From Paludibaculum sp. (GTDB lineage Bacteria; Acidobacteriota; Terriglobia; Bryobacterales; Bryobacteraceae), in contig JARKQJ010000135.1 in assembly GCA_029973955.1 (NCBI GenBank), positions 23,487 through 87,486 on the forward strand: a stretch of DNA of 64,000 nt, written 5' to 3'. The notes beneath the pieces were generated by a model. It had not been told where the DNA came from, did no database searches, and saw only the letters and a list, made by a program, of their open reading frames with translations. The position numbers and the translations under genes are program-made. This document shows positions 49,576 to 57,894 of this stretch, in pieces. Position 1 is the first letter of the stretch; each line of letters begins with the position of its first letter.

Positions 49576-50799
49576 TCACTCAACCGCGGAGTTCAGTTCT
49601 GCCGGGGGCGTCAGATCATAGCCTTCCCAGCGCGCGATCACGGCACTCGCCAGGCAGTTGCCCAGCAGATTCACCGACGTTCTTGCCATGTCCATCAACG
49701 TATCCACGCCCAGCAGCAATGCGATTCCTTCCATCGGCAGATGGAAGGTCGAGAGCGTGCCGGCCAGAATGATCAACGAAGCGCGCGGCACCGCGGCCAC
49801 GCCCTTCGATGTCAGCATCAGCGTCAGCATCATCATAATCTGCTCGCCGAAGCTCAGTGGCACCCCCGCCGCCTGCGCCACGAACACCGATGCCAGCGAC
49901 AGGTACAGCGTGGTCCCGTCCAGGTTGAAGCTGTAGCCCGTCGGCAGCACGAAACTCACAATGTGCCGCGGCACTCCAAACTTCTCCATGTTCTCCAGCG
50001 CCAGCGGCAGCGCCGCTTCGCTCGAGGCTGTGGAGAACGCCAGGATGTACGGCTCCTTCACCCAGTGGATGAATCGCCGCACCGGGATCTTCATGATCAC
50101 CACTACGGCGCCCAGCACCACCACCACAAAGATCACCAGCGCTCCGTAGAGCGTCAGGATCAGCTTGCCCAGTCCGAACAGCACGCCGATGCCCTTGCTG
50201 CCCACCACCGCCGCCATCGCCGCCCCCACGCCCAGCGGCGCCAGGTACATCACGTACTTCGTGTACTCGAACATGATGTCGGCCAGCGACTGCAGGAACC
50301 GCACCACAGGCTCCGCCTTCGCCCCCAGCATCGTGCACGCCGTGCCGAACAGGAAGCAGAACACCACCATCTGCAGCACCTCGCCCTTCGCCATCGCGTC
50401 GAAAATCGACGCCGGGAACGTGTGCTCCAGAATCGCCGTCAAAGACGCCTTCGTCTGCGGCAGGTTCGGATCCGCGGCGGCCTTGGCCAGCGAAATGCCT
50501 TCGCCCGGCCGGATCAGATTCACCGCGCCCAGTCCCAGGAACAGCGCCGCTGTCGTCACGATTTCAAAGTAAATGATCGACTTCAGACCGATCCGGCCCA
50601 TCGCCTTCGCCGATCCCGAGCCCGCTATGCCCACCACCAGCGTCGCGAACAGCAGCGGCGCAATGATCGACTTGATCATCCGCAGAAAGATATTGGAGAT
50701 CGGCACGAGCGCGGTGCCCACCTGCGGCAGGAAATGGCCCACGGCAATGCCCGCGGCCATTGCGATAAAGATCCAGCTGGTTAGCGATAGCTTCCTCAC
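49576..50799 (-). CDS. Dicarboxylate/amino acid:cation symporter (DAACS family)
   Basis: 407 residues from a GTG overlapping the nadK stop. It shows the glutamate-transporter fold: eight helices with two re-entrant loops. The Ser-rich HP1 loop is AFSTASSEAALPLALENM and helix 7 holds SFNLDGTTLYLSLASVF (the NMDGT-like sodium site). HP2 corresponds to SKGVAAVPRASLIILAGTL, and helix 8 has LGVDTLMDMARTSVNLLGNCLA. It takes up glutamate, aspartate or C4-dicarboxylates with protons or sodium. Its presence between nadK and the isomerase looks opportunistic. Confidence 0.92.
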   Translation of the reverse strand: MRKLSLTSWIFIAMAAGIAVGHFLPQVGTALVPISNIFLRMIKSIIAPLLFATLVVGIAGSGSAKAMGRIGLKSIIYFEIVTTAALFLGLGAVNLIRPGEGISLAKAAADPNLPQTKASLTAILEHTFPASIFDAMAKGEVLQMVVFCFLFGTACTMLGAKAEPVVRFLQSLADIMFEYTKYVMYLAPLGVGAAMAAVVGSKGIGVLFGLGKLILTLYGALVIFVVVVLGAVVVIMKIPVRRFIHWVKEPYILAFSTASSEAALPLALENMEKFGVPRHIVSFVLPTGYSFNLDGTTLYLSLASVFVAQAAGVPLSFGEQIMMMLTLMLTSKGVAAVPRASLIILAGTLSTFHLPMEGIALLLGVDTLMDMARTSVNLLGNCLASAVIARWEGYDLTPPAELNSAVE

Positions 50800-51662
50800 C
50801 GTTCACCCCATTTGAGTTTTTGCCGCAGCACGTCGAAGAACAACATGCGCGGCGGTCGGATCAACGAAAGTGCATGCTGGCTGCTGCGGCAGATCACCCG
50901 GTCGCCTTCTTTCAGCGGTTCGCCCACCTGCCCGTCGATCGTCAGGTACGCCACGTTGTCCGAGGCCAGGTTCACCACCTGGATCACGCTCGAATCCGAC
51001 ACCAGCACCGGCCGGTTCGTCAACGTATGCGGGCAAATGGGCGTAATGATCAGCGCGCCCACGCTGGGGAAAACGATGGGCCCGCCGGCACTCAGCGAAT
51101 AGGCCGTGGAGCCGGTCGGCGTCGAAATAATCAGGCCGTCGGCTTTGTAGCGGCACACGAAGTGCGCGTCCACGTTGCAAACCAGATCGATCATGCGCGC
51201 GATGTGCGCCTTCGTGATCACTACGTCGTTCAGCGCCTCGTAGTGCGCCACCACATGGCCCTCGCGCTGCACCTCGCACGCCAGCATCCGGCGCTTCGCC
51301 ACGCGATGCTCGTTTCGCAGCGCCCGCTCCAGTTCCGGAAACAGTTCATCGGTGCTGATCGCCGTCAGAAATCCCAGCCCGCCCAGGTTCACCGCGAACA
51401 GCGGAATCGGCCGCCCCGCAATCGCCCGCGCCGCCGACAGCAGCGTCCCGTCCCCACCCAGCACGATCACCAGTTGGCACCCGTCCGGTACCGAATCGCG
51501 TTCCACCCACCCCGTCCCGTCGCTCAGCGCCTGCGCCGTCGGCGCATCCATCCGGCACTCGATGCCTCGCCCCCTCAACCATTTCACCAGCGGCGGCACG
51601 ATCTCCCGCGCCTGCTGGACCTCAGGCTTCGTGATAATGCCGACCGTGCGGATCGGTTCCAT
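50796..51662 (-). CDS. nadK: NAD kinase
   Basis: 288 residues, usual length. Diagnostic motifs are VIVLGGDGTLL (GGDG catalytic loop) and KADGLIISTPTGSTAYSLSAGG, with the NE/D-type segment ALNDVVITKA. It phosphorylates NAD+ to NADP+ in the cytoplasm. Its 5' end overlaps the tlyA 3' end by 41 bases in another frame, and its stop overlaps the symporter start by four. The order xseB-prenyl synthase-tlyA-nadK is conserved in many bacteria and supports the assignment. Confidence 0.97.
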   Translation of the reverse strand: MEPIRTVGIITKPEVQQAREIVPPLVKWLRGRGIECRMDAPTAQALSDGTGWVERDSVPDGCQLVIVLGGDGTLLSAARAIAGRPIPLFAVNLGGLGFLTAISTDELFPELERALRNEHRVAKRRMLACEVQREGHVVAHYEALNDVVITKAHIARMIDLVCNVDAHFVCRYKADGLIISTPTGSTAYSLSAGGPIVFPSVGALIITPICPHTLTNRPVLVSDSSVIQVVNLASDNVAYLTIDGQVGEPLKEGDRVICRSSQHALSLIRPPRMLFFDVLRQKLKWGER

Positions 51663-52380
51663 GCAGTAGGAACTCCTTGTTGCCTTCCGCCCCTTGAATC
51701 GGGCTTTCGGCCCACTCTGTCTCGAATCCCAGCAGCCCCGCCGCCGCCCGCGCCTTGTTCACCGCGGCCTCGTGCAGCTCCGGTTCTCTGACGATCCCGC
51801 CCTTGCCCACCTGCTCCCGCCCCACCTCGAATTGCGGCTTCACCAGCACCACGAATTCGCGCGGCGGCGCAAGCAACGGAGCGAAGGCCGGAAGGATGAG
51901 TGTAACTGAAATGAAGCTGACGTCGCACACCGCCAGTTGCACCCGTTCTCCCACCATCTCTTCGCTCAGAAATCGCGCGTTCACACCCTCGTGCAGCACC
52001 ACCCTCGGATCGTTCCGCAGCTTCCAGTGCAACTGCCCCTGCCCCACGTCCACGCAGTGGACCCGCGCAGCGCCACGGTTCAGCAACACCTCCGTAAATC
52101 CGCCCGTCGACGACCCCACGTCCAAACACACTCGCCCCACCACGTCGATCTTCCACAGCTCCAGCGCCCCCAGCAGCTTATACGCCCCGCGGCTCACCCA
52201 CGGCATCGTCTCCGCTACTTCGATCCCCGCCTCCTGCGCCACCTGCGCGCCCGCTTTGTCCACCCTCTGTCCGTCCACCCGCACCAGTCCCGCCAGCAGC
52301 AGGGCCTTCGCCTTCTCCCGCGATTCGGCCAGTCCCCGGTCTACCAGCAACTGATCGATGCGCTGCCGCGGCGTCTTCAT
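51622..52380 (-). CDS. tlyA: TlyA-family 2'-O-ribose rRNA methyltransferase
   Basis: 252 residues from the ATG giving MKTPRQRIDQLL; the track start lies 108 codons upstream inside the prenyl synthase. An N-terminal S4 RNA-binding domain (RIDQLLVDRGLAESREKAKA) precedes an FtsJ-like Rossmann domain with SAM motif CLDVGSSTGGFTEVLL. Lys/Asp positions (RGAYKLLGAL, VCDVSFIS, VVLVKPQFE) match the K-D-K tetrad of ribose methyltransferases. Related enzymes methylate 16S/23S rRNA cytidines. The name hemolysin sometimes used for this family is historical. The start overlaps the prenyl synthase stop (ATGA). Confidence 0.93.
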   Translation of the reverse strand: MKTPRQRIDQLLVDRGLAESREKAKALLLAGLVRVDGQRVDKAGAQVAQEAGIEVAETMPWVSRGAYKLLGALELWKIDVVGRVCLDVGSSTGGFTEVLLNRGAARVHCVDVGQGQLHWKLRNDPRVVLHEGVNARFLSEEMVGERVQLAVCDVSFISVTLILPAFAPLLAPPREFVVLVKPQFEVGREQVGKGGIVREPELHEAAVNKARAAAGLLGFETEWAESPIQGAEGNKEFLLHGTDPHGRHYHEA

Positions 52381-53261
52381 GAGCTGCGGTCGACTATCAG
52401 GTCCGCCAGCTCGTGCAGCCGGCGCGCCTTCTCTCCAAACCTTTCCAGTGATGCGTGCGCCTGCCGCCGCTCCTCTTCCGCCATCTCCCGCGAACGCTCC
52501 AGCCCGTAAACCGCCGGGAACGTGATCTTCTGCTGCGCCGCGTCCTTGCCCGCCGTCTTGCCCAACTGCTCCGACGTCTGCGTCACGTCCAGAACATCGT
52601 CCACAATCTGGAACGCCAGCCCGATATGCTCCCCATACTCGGAGATCGCCGCCAGCTCTTCCTCGCTCGCACCCGCATGGATCGCCCCCAGCCGTAGCGA
52701 GCACCGCAACAGCGCGCCCGTCTTGGCCCGGTGGATCCGGTCCAGCAACTCCGCCGTCGGAGTCTGCTTCTCGCCCTCGATGTCGTGCACCTGGCCCGCG
52801 ATCATGCCGCCCACCGTGCCGGACGCCGACGCCAGCTCCACCACCAGCCGCGCGTTCCCGCTCCGGCCCAGTACGTCAAAGGCATACGTCAGCAGCGAGT
52901 CCCCGGCCAGAATGGCCATCGCCTCGCCGAATACCTTGTGCGACGTCGGCCGCCCGCGCCGCAGGTCGTCGTTGTCCAAGGCTGGCAAATCGTCATGGAT
53001 CAGGGAGTACGTGTGGATCATCTCCAGCGGGCACGCCACTTCCATCGCGCCCTCCACCTCGCGGCCCGCCACCGTCCGCATCGCTTCCAGACACAACACC
53101 GGCCGGATCCGCTTCCCGCCCGCGAACAGCGAATACCGCATCGCCTTGTGGATCGTCTCCGGCGGCGCCGACTCGCCCGGCACCAGCCGGTCCAACGCCG
53201 CGTCAATCTGCTTCGCCTGCTCGGCCAGATACTCTTTCAAACTCAATTCAGCCAACATCAT
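52377..53261 (-). CDS. ispA: Polyprenyl diphosphate synthase (farnesyl/geranylgeranyl type)
   Basis: 294 residues, all-alpha isoprenoid synthase. The first Asp-rich motif is HDDLPALDNDDLRRG and the second FQIVDDVLDVTQ. The substrate-binding GGKRIRPVLCLEAM is present near the N-terminus. Length and context beside xseB and tlyA match ispA, which makes farnesyl diphosphate. Product chain length cannot be fixed from sequence alone, so geranylgeranyl is possible. It starts nine bases after the xseB stop. Confidence 0.92.
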   Translation of the reverse strand: MMLAELSLKEYLAEQAKQIDAALDRLVPGESAPPETIHKAMRYSLFAGGKRIRPVLCLEAMRTVAGREVEGAMEVACPLEMIHTYSLIHDDLPALDNDDLRRGRPTSHKVFGEAMAILAGDSLLTYAFDVLGRSGNARLVVELASASGTVGGMIAGQVHDIEGEKQTPTAELLDRIHRAKTGALLRCSLRLGAIHAGASEEELAAISEYGEHIGLAFQIVDDVLDVTQTSEQLGKTAGKDAAQQKITFPAVYGLERSREMAEEERRQAHASLERFGEKARRLHELADLIVDRSS

Positions 53262-53270
53262 TTGCCCTGT

Positions 53271-53513
53271 CTACTCTTCCGCGTCGAACGGCTCGGCTTC
53301 CACCTTCTGGCCCTTCTTTACCAGCATCTCGATGCGCGTCTCGGCCTCGCTCAACTGCTTCCGGCAGGCCTCGCTCATCTTCACGCCTTTTTCGAAGAGC
53401 TCAATCGCCTTTTCCAGCGGTACGTCGGGCTTCTCCAGTTCCTTGACGACGCCTTCCAGCTCCGCCAGCGATTGCTCGAACGGCGCCGCCGCCGGCTCTT
53501 GTTCCTTGGCCAT
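53271..53513 (-). CDS. xseB: Exodeoxyribonuclease VII small subunit
   Basis: 80 residues, typical for the family. The core SLAELEGVVKELEKPDVPLEKA followed by LFEKGVKMSEACRKQL is the diagnostic helical hairpin of XseB. It has acidic ends. XseB caps the large subunit XseA, which is not in the window. It is 21 bases downstream of the peptide transporter stop region and nine bases from the prenyl synthase. Confidence 0.95.
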   Translation of the reverse strand: MAKEQEPAAAPFEQSLAELEGVVKELEKPDVPLEKAIELFEKGVKMSEACRKQLSEAETRIEMLVKKGQKVEAEPFDAEE

Positions 53514-53534
53514 TGTTCTATTCTACGCCGCGCG

Positions 53535-55022
53535 TCATTCTTCCACCCTGCAAGCTTCCATCCCGCGCATCATCCGCGCCACGGGACGCGCGATCAGCGC
53601 CAGCGCTACCGCCGCCGCCAGCGTCAGAATGCCCAGTGACCGGAACAGCTCATACGGCTGCATGTCCCCATAGAACGCCGCCAGCCGCCCGGCCAGGTAG
53701 TTCCCCATCGACAGCGACAGGAACCATACCCCCATCATCAGCCCGCCCACCCGCGAGGGCGCCAGCCGCGTCATCGCGCTCAGCCCCACCGGGCTCAACA
53801 GCAGCTCGCCGAACGTGTGCAGCAAATAGGTCACCACCAGCCACATCGGACTCACCCTCATGCCTCCCACAGAGCGCTGCGCCGCCATCATCATCACCGC
53901 AAACCCGCCCGTCGCGCAGAACATCGCCAGTGCGAACTTCATCACCGATCCCGGCTGCCGGTCCCCCAGCTTGATCCAGATCCACGCAAACACCGCCGCG
54001 AAGCTGATAATGAACCCCGCGTTCAACGCCTGGAACCAGCTCGCCGGAAAATTGAAGCCCCACAACACCGTATCCGTGTTGTTCCGCGCGAACAGATTGA
54101 ACGAGGAGCCCGCCTGCTCAAACGCCGCCCAGAACAGCGCCGACCCCACAAACAGCACCGCAATCACGCCCAATCGCTTCCGCTCCTCCGCCGTCCAGTC
54201 GCCGCCGAAGAACATCCACCCAAACAGCACCAGCGTCAGTCCGAACAGCACCAGCCCGGCGAAGTTCACCAGCCTCTCCGCGTCGAATCGCACAATCCCC
54301 GTCGCCTGCAGCAGCAGCCCCGCCATCAGCACACTCGCCGTGGCCAGCACGCCGTTCCGGAAGCTCTTCTTCCACTGCCGTCCCACTTCCGCCGAGGGCG
54401 CTTCCACCGGCCGCAACCCCGCCTCGCCCAGCCTCTTCAGGCCAAACCAGTACGTGATCACGCCAAACACCATCCCAATGCCCGCCAGCGCGAAGCCCCA
54501 ATGCCAGTTGATCTTCTCCCCCACCCAGCCGCATGCCAGCGGCGCGATCGTCGAGCCCAGGTTGATCCCGATGTAGAAAATCGAGAACCCTGATTCCCGC
54601 CGCGAATCGCCCGGCGCATAAAGCTGCCCCACAATCGTGGAAATGTTTGGCTTCAGCAGCCCAGTCCCCACCACCACAATCGCCATGCCCGCGAAGAACG
54701 TCGTCTCCGACGGCAGCGCCAGCATCAGATAACCCACAGCGATCAGCACTCCGCCATACAGCACCGTCTTCTGCTGGCCGAAGATCCGGTCCGCAATCCA
54801 GCCTCCCGGGAGGCTCGCCATGTACACGCTCGCCGTATACAGCCCGTAGATCGCAAAGGCCCGCGTGCTGTCGTACCCGAAGCCGCCCTGCGCTACTCCC
54901 GCTGTCATGAACAGCACCAGCAGCGCCCGCATGCCGTAGTAGCCGAACCGCTCCCAAAGCTCCGTGAAAAACAGCGTGGATAGCCCCGCCGGGTGCCCGA
55001 AAAACCGCGTGTCCTGATTCAT
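53535..55022 (-). CDS. POT-family proton-dependent oligopeptide transporter
   Basis: 495 residues with about 14 helices. The E-x2-E-R-F-x-Y-Y motif is present as TELWERFGYYGMRALL, and the second POT signature region GFSIFYIGINLGSTIAPL matches PTR2. It imports di- and tripeptides with protons across the inner membrane. Two M14 peptidases and an M20 peptidase in the window could supply its substrates. It begins six bases after the SDR gene stop. Confidence 0.94.
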   Translation of the reverse strand: MNQDTRFFGHPAGLSTLFFTELWERFGYYGMRALLVLFMTAGVAQGGFGYDSTRAFAIYGLYTASVYMASLPGGWIADRIFGQQKTVLYGGVLIAVGYLMLALPSETTFFAGMAIVVVGTGLLKPNISTIVGQLYAPGDSRRESGFSIFYIGINLGSTIAPLACGWVGEKINWHWGFALAGIGMVFGVITYWFGLKRLGEAGLRPVEAPSAEVGRQWKKSFRNGVLATASVLMAGLLLQATGIVRFDAERLVNFAGLVLFGLTLVLFGWMFFGGDWTAEERKRLGVIAVLFVGSALFWAAFEQAGSSFNLFARNNTDTVLWGFNFPASWFQALNAGFIISFAAVFAWIWIKLGDRQPGSVMKFALAMFCATGGFAVMMMAAQRSVGGMRVSPMWLVVTYLLHTFGELLLSPVGLSAMTRLAPSRVGGLMMGVWFLSLSMGNYLAGRLAAFYGDMQPYELFRSLGILTLAAAVALALIARPVARMMRGMEACRVEE

Positions 55023-55028
55023 GCAGCC

Positions 55029-55775
55029 CTAGTTCGCCAGCCAGCCGCCGTCAATCACAATATCCGTCCCCGTGATGAACTCCGCCGCATCCGAGCACAG
55101 GTACACCGCCAGCGCCCCGATGTCCTTCGGCTTGCCCCACTGCCCCAGCGGGATCTTCTCCAGAAACATCGCGTTCGCCTGCGGATCGTTCATCAGCGCC
55201 GTGTTCATCTCCGTCGCGAAGGGCCCTGGACTGATGCCCACCACCGTGATCTTCTCCGGCGCCAGTTCCATCGCCAGCGCTTTCGTGAACCCCAGCAGCC
55301 CCGTCTTCGAGGCCGAATAGGCGCACCGCCCCGGCAACGACACGTGGCTCATGATCGACGTCAGGTTCAGCACCCGCCCGTAGCCCGTCCCCTTCATGTG
55401 CGGCACAAACGCCCGCACGCACAGAAACGCGCTCGTCAGATTTGTGTCCATCACCCAGCGCCACTCGTCCAGCGAAAATTCCGTCACCTGCTTCCGCAGG
55501 TTCACCCCCGCGTTGTTCACCAGGATCGAGACCTTGCCGAAGTGCTCCGAAACCCGTTCCTCCAGCTTCGCCACTTCCTCTTCCTCGATCACGTTGCACG
55601 GGAAGATCATCGCTGCTCCATCGCCGCACGCCTTCGCCGTCTCGTCCAGTTTCGCGATATCCCGGCCCACCAGCGCCACCCGCGCACCCGCCTGCGCCAG
55701 CGCCACCGCCATCTCCCGCCCCAAGCCGCGCGATGCGCCCGTCACCACCGCCACTTTGCCATTCAATCCGGTCAT
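55029..55775 (-). CDS. Short-chain dehydrogenase/reductase (SDR)
   Basis: 248 residues, classical SDR. The cofactor loop is VTGASRGLGREMAV and NNAGV follows. Catalytic Ser is in LNLTSIMSHVS and Tyr/Lys in YSASKTGLLGF. The sequence after the beta-2 strand (LVGRD) has Arg, suggesting NADP(H). It resembles 3-oxoacyl-ACP reductase-like or gluconate 5-dehydrogenase-like SDRs; the substrate cannot be set. It begins one base before the PH-domain gene ends, so the two are tightly coupled. Confidence 0.88.
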   Translation of the reverse strand: MTGLNGKVAVVTGASRGLGREMAVALAQAGARVALVGRDIAKLDETAKACGDGAAMIFPCNVIEEEEVAKLEERVSEHFGKVSILVNNAGVNLRKQVTEFSLDEWRWVMDTNLTSAFLCVRAFVPHMKGTGYGRVLNLTSIMSHVSLPGRCAYSASKTGLLGFTKALAMELAPEKITVVGISPGPFATEMNTALMNDPQANAMFLEKIPLGQWGKPKDIGALAVYLCSDAAEFITGTDIVIDGGWLAN

Positions 55776-55776
55776 C

Positions 55777-56217
55777 TTAAACGCCTGTTCCTTCCTTGGA
55801 GATCTTCAGAATCCAGTCCGCGATCTTTTGCGGATTGTCGATGTCTGTAATCGCGATTCTGCCTTGTTCGCTCGCCGTCTCCAGCACCAGCGTCCCCACC
55901 CCCCACAGCCGTTGAGAGAGGGTCCGCTCCACGAACACATTCTGTAGACGTGTCAGGTCCATCGCCCGTACCGTCTCGCTCACGATTCCGTGCTTGTGCT
56001 TCACCAACGTCCCATCCACCGTCAATGAAGTCCGCAGCGTGTCAGCCCACGCAAGCACTGGCGCGAAAAACGGCAGGATACCCACCAGCAGGATCACCCA
56101 ATGCGCGTCCGGCACCATCACGCGCCAGAACCAGATCACCACCGCCAGAAACACCGTGCAGAGCACCAAGGAGAACTTCGCCCGCCGCAACGACGGCCGG
56201 ATCACTGTCGGATTCAC
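55777..56217 (-). CDS. Bacterial PH-domain membrane protein (YdbS/DUF304-like)
   Basis: 146 residues from a GTG with GGAGG eight bases upstream. Two membrane helices (LVLCTVFLAVVIWFW and WVILLVGILPFFAPVLAW) precede a bacterial PH-like beta domain: TSLTVDGTLVKHKHGIV, MDLTRLQNVFVERTL and GTLVLETASEQG. These are standard features of the bPH_2 family, whose function is unknown. It is the first gene of the leftward convoy, so its promoter should lie in the 72-base region shared with the divergent secreted protein. Confidence 0.85.
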   Translation of the reverse strand: MNPTVIRPSLRRAKFSLVLCTVFLAVVIWFWRVMVPDAHWVILLVGILPFFAPVLAWADTLRTSLTVDGTLVKHKHGIVSETVRAMDLTRLQNVFVERTLSQRLWGVGTLVLETASEQGRIAITDIDNPQKIADWILKISKEGTGV

Positions 56218-56289
56218 TCGACTTACCTCCAGTAGGGCTATTGTATAGCAGCACGCATTCGGCTACCCTCAGTTCCTAGGAGGATCTCT

Positions 56290-57378
56290 ATGCGCCTTGT
56301 GGCGTCCCTTGCCGTTTCATTCGGCCTCTTCTCTTTTTCACTGCAAGCCGATTTCAGCTATCAGCAGACTTCCCGCATCACCGGCGGCTCCATGGTCCGC
56401 ATGATGAAGATGATTCCTGGCGGCGGCAAAGCTCTCGACCCCCAGGTGAGTTCCGTGATCTTCCGCGGCAACCAGATGGCCACCATCGCCACCAACACCA
56501 TCAGCATCATCGACATCGACAAGCAGTTGATGACCGAGATCAACCTCGAAAAGAAGACTTACTCCACCATCACCTTCGCCGAGTTCCGCCAGGCTCTCGA
56601 CGCCATCTCCAAAAAGATGTCTCAGCAGATGGGCAAGGATCCCAACGCCCCTGTCATGGAATGGCGCATCGAGGTCAAGGACGGCGGCCAGACCAAGACC
56701 GTCTCCGGCCTGCCCGCCAACCTGATGAAGCTCCTCCTCGCCACCGACATCAAGGACACCAAGAGCGGCCAGACCGTCACCACCAACATGGATATGGACC
56801 TCTGGATGACCAAGGATATCGCCGGCTACGATGACGTGCGCAAGTTCTATCAGCGCTACGCCGAGGCCGTCGGCATCACGCCTGAAATGATGCGCATGGG
56901 CCGCATGGGTATGGGCCAGCCCGGCCTGGCCGAAGGCATGGCCAAGGCCATGAAGGAAGCTTCCAAGCTCCAGGGCGTCCCCGTCCTCTCCGTCACCCGC
57001 ATGATGGGCATGGGCATACCCGGAGGCCCTGAAGGCGGTTCCGACGCGCAGGTCCAGGCCCCCACATCCAAGGATGTCGGCGACGCCGCCGCCTCCTCCG
57101 CCGTCTCTTCCGCCATCGGCCGCATCCCTGGCATGGGCGGCCTGGGCGGCTTCGGCCGCAAGAAGTCTCCCCCCAAGGAAGAACCCAAGCCCGCCGAGAC
57201 CCCCAAGCCGGCCGAACAGCCCAAGACCGCCGCGCCCCAGCAGTCGGTCATCATGGAGATGACCTCCGAAATGGCCAACTTCTCCTCCGCTCCCGTTGAC
57301 GCCTCCAAGTTCTCCGTCCCCGCCGGATTCAAAGAGGTCGAGCACGAAATGAAGAAGTCCCTCCGGGACATGAAATAG
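56290..57378 (+). CDS. Secreted hypothetical protein (DUF4412-like), Met- and Pro-rich
   Basis: 362 residues. A TAGGAGG ribosome site precedes the ATG. A signal peptide (LVASLAVSFGLFSFSLQA) is followed by a beta-rich domain, FSYQQTSRITGGSM through DIDKQLMTEINLEKKTYSTITF, resembling DUF4412 lipoprotein-like proteins. Residues about 200-250 are rich in Met and Gly (MMRMGRMGMGQ), which could bind metal or be structural. A Pro/Lys/Glu-rich linker (PKEEPKPAETPKPAEQ) leads to a short C-terminal part. No function is known. Confidence 0.75.
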   Translation: MRLVASLAVSFGLFSFSLQADFSYQQTSRITGGSMVRMMKMIPGGGKALDPQVSSVIFRGNQMATIATNTISIIDIDKQLMTEINLEKKTYSTITFAEFRQALDAISKKMSQQMGKDPNAPVMEWRIEVKDGGQTKTVSGLPANLMKLLLATDIKDTKSGQTVTTNMDMDLWMTKDIAGYDDVRKFYQRYAEAVGITPEMMRMGRMGMGQPGLAEGMAKAMKEASKLQGVPVLSVTRMMGMGIPGGPEGGSDAQVQAPTSKDVGDAAASSAVSSAIGRIPGMGGLGGFGRKKSPPKEEPKPAETPKPAEQPKTAAPQQSVIMEMTSEMANFSSAPVDASKFSVPAGFKEVEHEMKKSLRDMK

Positions 57379-57388
57379 CCGGCCGTGT

Positions 57389-57442
57389 GGGGCAGACGGC
57401 CACGTCTGCCCCAAGCCGCCCCGGGCGCCGAGGCCTCGGCGC
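57389..57442. repeat. Two adjacent perfect inverted repeats (REP-like)
   Basis: GGGGCAGACG and CGTCTGCCCC form a perfect ten-base stem with a four-base loop (57389-57412). GCGCCGAGGCCTCGGCGC (57425-57442) is a perfect 18-base palindrome. Both lie between the secreted hypothetical and rpsU and precede a separate terminator. They resemble extragenic palindromic elements more than a simple terminator because neither is followed by a U-tract. Confidence 0.6.
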
Positions 57443-57473
57443 AGGCGGCAGGCCCGGCTCCTGGCCAAAATCA

Positions 57474-57501
57474 AAAAGGGCGCTCCCAGGGGCGCCCTTT
57501 T
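57474..57501. terminator. Bidirectional Rho-independent terminator
   Basis: AAAAGGGCGC and GCGCCCTTTT form a perfect ten-base stem with an eight-base loop (TCCCAGGG). The right arm ends TTTTCT on the + strand and the left arm gives TTTTTGA on the minus strand. It therefore suits both the secreted hypothetical gene (rightward) and rpsU (leftward), whose stop is only 17 bases away. Confidence 0.88.
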
Positions 57502-57518
57502 CTAATTCTAAGAATCTT

Positions 57519-57716
57519 CTACTCGATATCCCGAGGCCGCTTCTTGCGGTTCCGCTTGCGCGCCAGCGCCTGCTTCACGCGCTTCTTTTCGCCGGGCTTC
57601 ATGTAGTAGGAGTGTTTCTTGATCTCCTTGATGATGTCCTCCTGCTGCACCTTGCGCTTAAACCGGCGCAATGCGCTTTCAAGAGTCTCGCCATCTTGAA
57701 TGTAGACTTCTGCCAT
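57519..57716 (-). CDS. rpsU: 30S ribosomal protein S21
   Basis: 65 residues, full length. The sequence carries the basic S21 core: SALRRFKRKVQQEDI, KHSYYMKPGEKKRVK and ARKRNRKKRPRD. A very strong ribosome site (GGAAGGAGGTGAATT) precedes the ATG. S21 binds near the 3' end of 16S rRNA and assists initiation. It is a single gene with its own terminator. The divergent radical SAM gene lies about 178 bases away, a region where I see no other element. Confidence 0.97.
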   Translation of the reverse strand: MAEVYIQDGETLESALRRFKRKVQQEDIIKEIKKHSYYMKPGEKKRVKQALARKRNRKKRPRDIE

Positions 57717-57894
57717 GGATCAATTCACCTCCTTCCGGCGTGACGATTCAACCCTCTCAGCATACCAGACCGCCTCCCCCTTCGTCTCCTCAGCTATCTT
57801 CTGATGCCGCTCCGGTGATACCATGTCGGAGCAACCTTAGACTGGGCGCATTTCTCCTTGCCTCAGGTATGCAACTCCTGAGCCCGGGAACACA

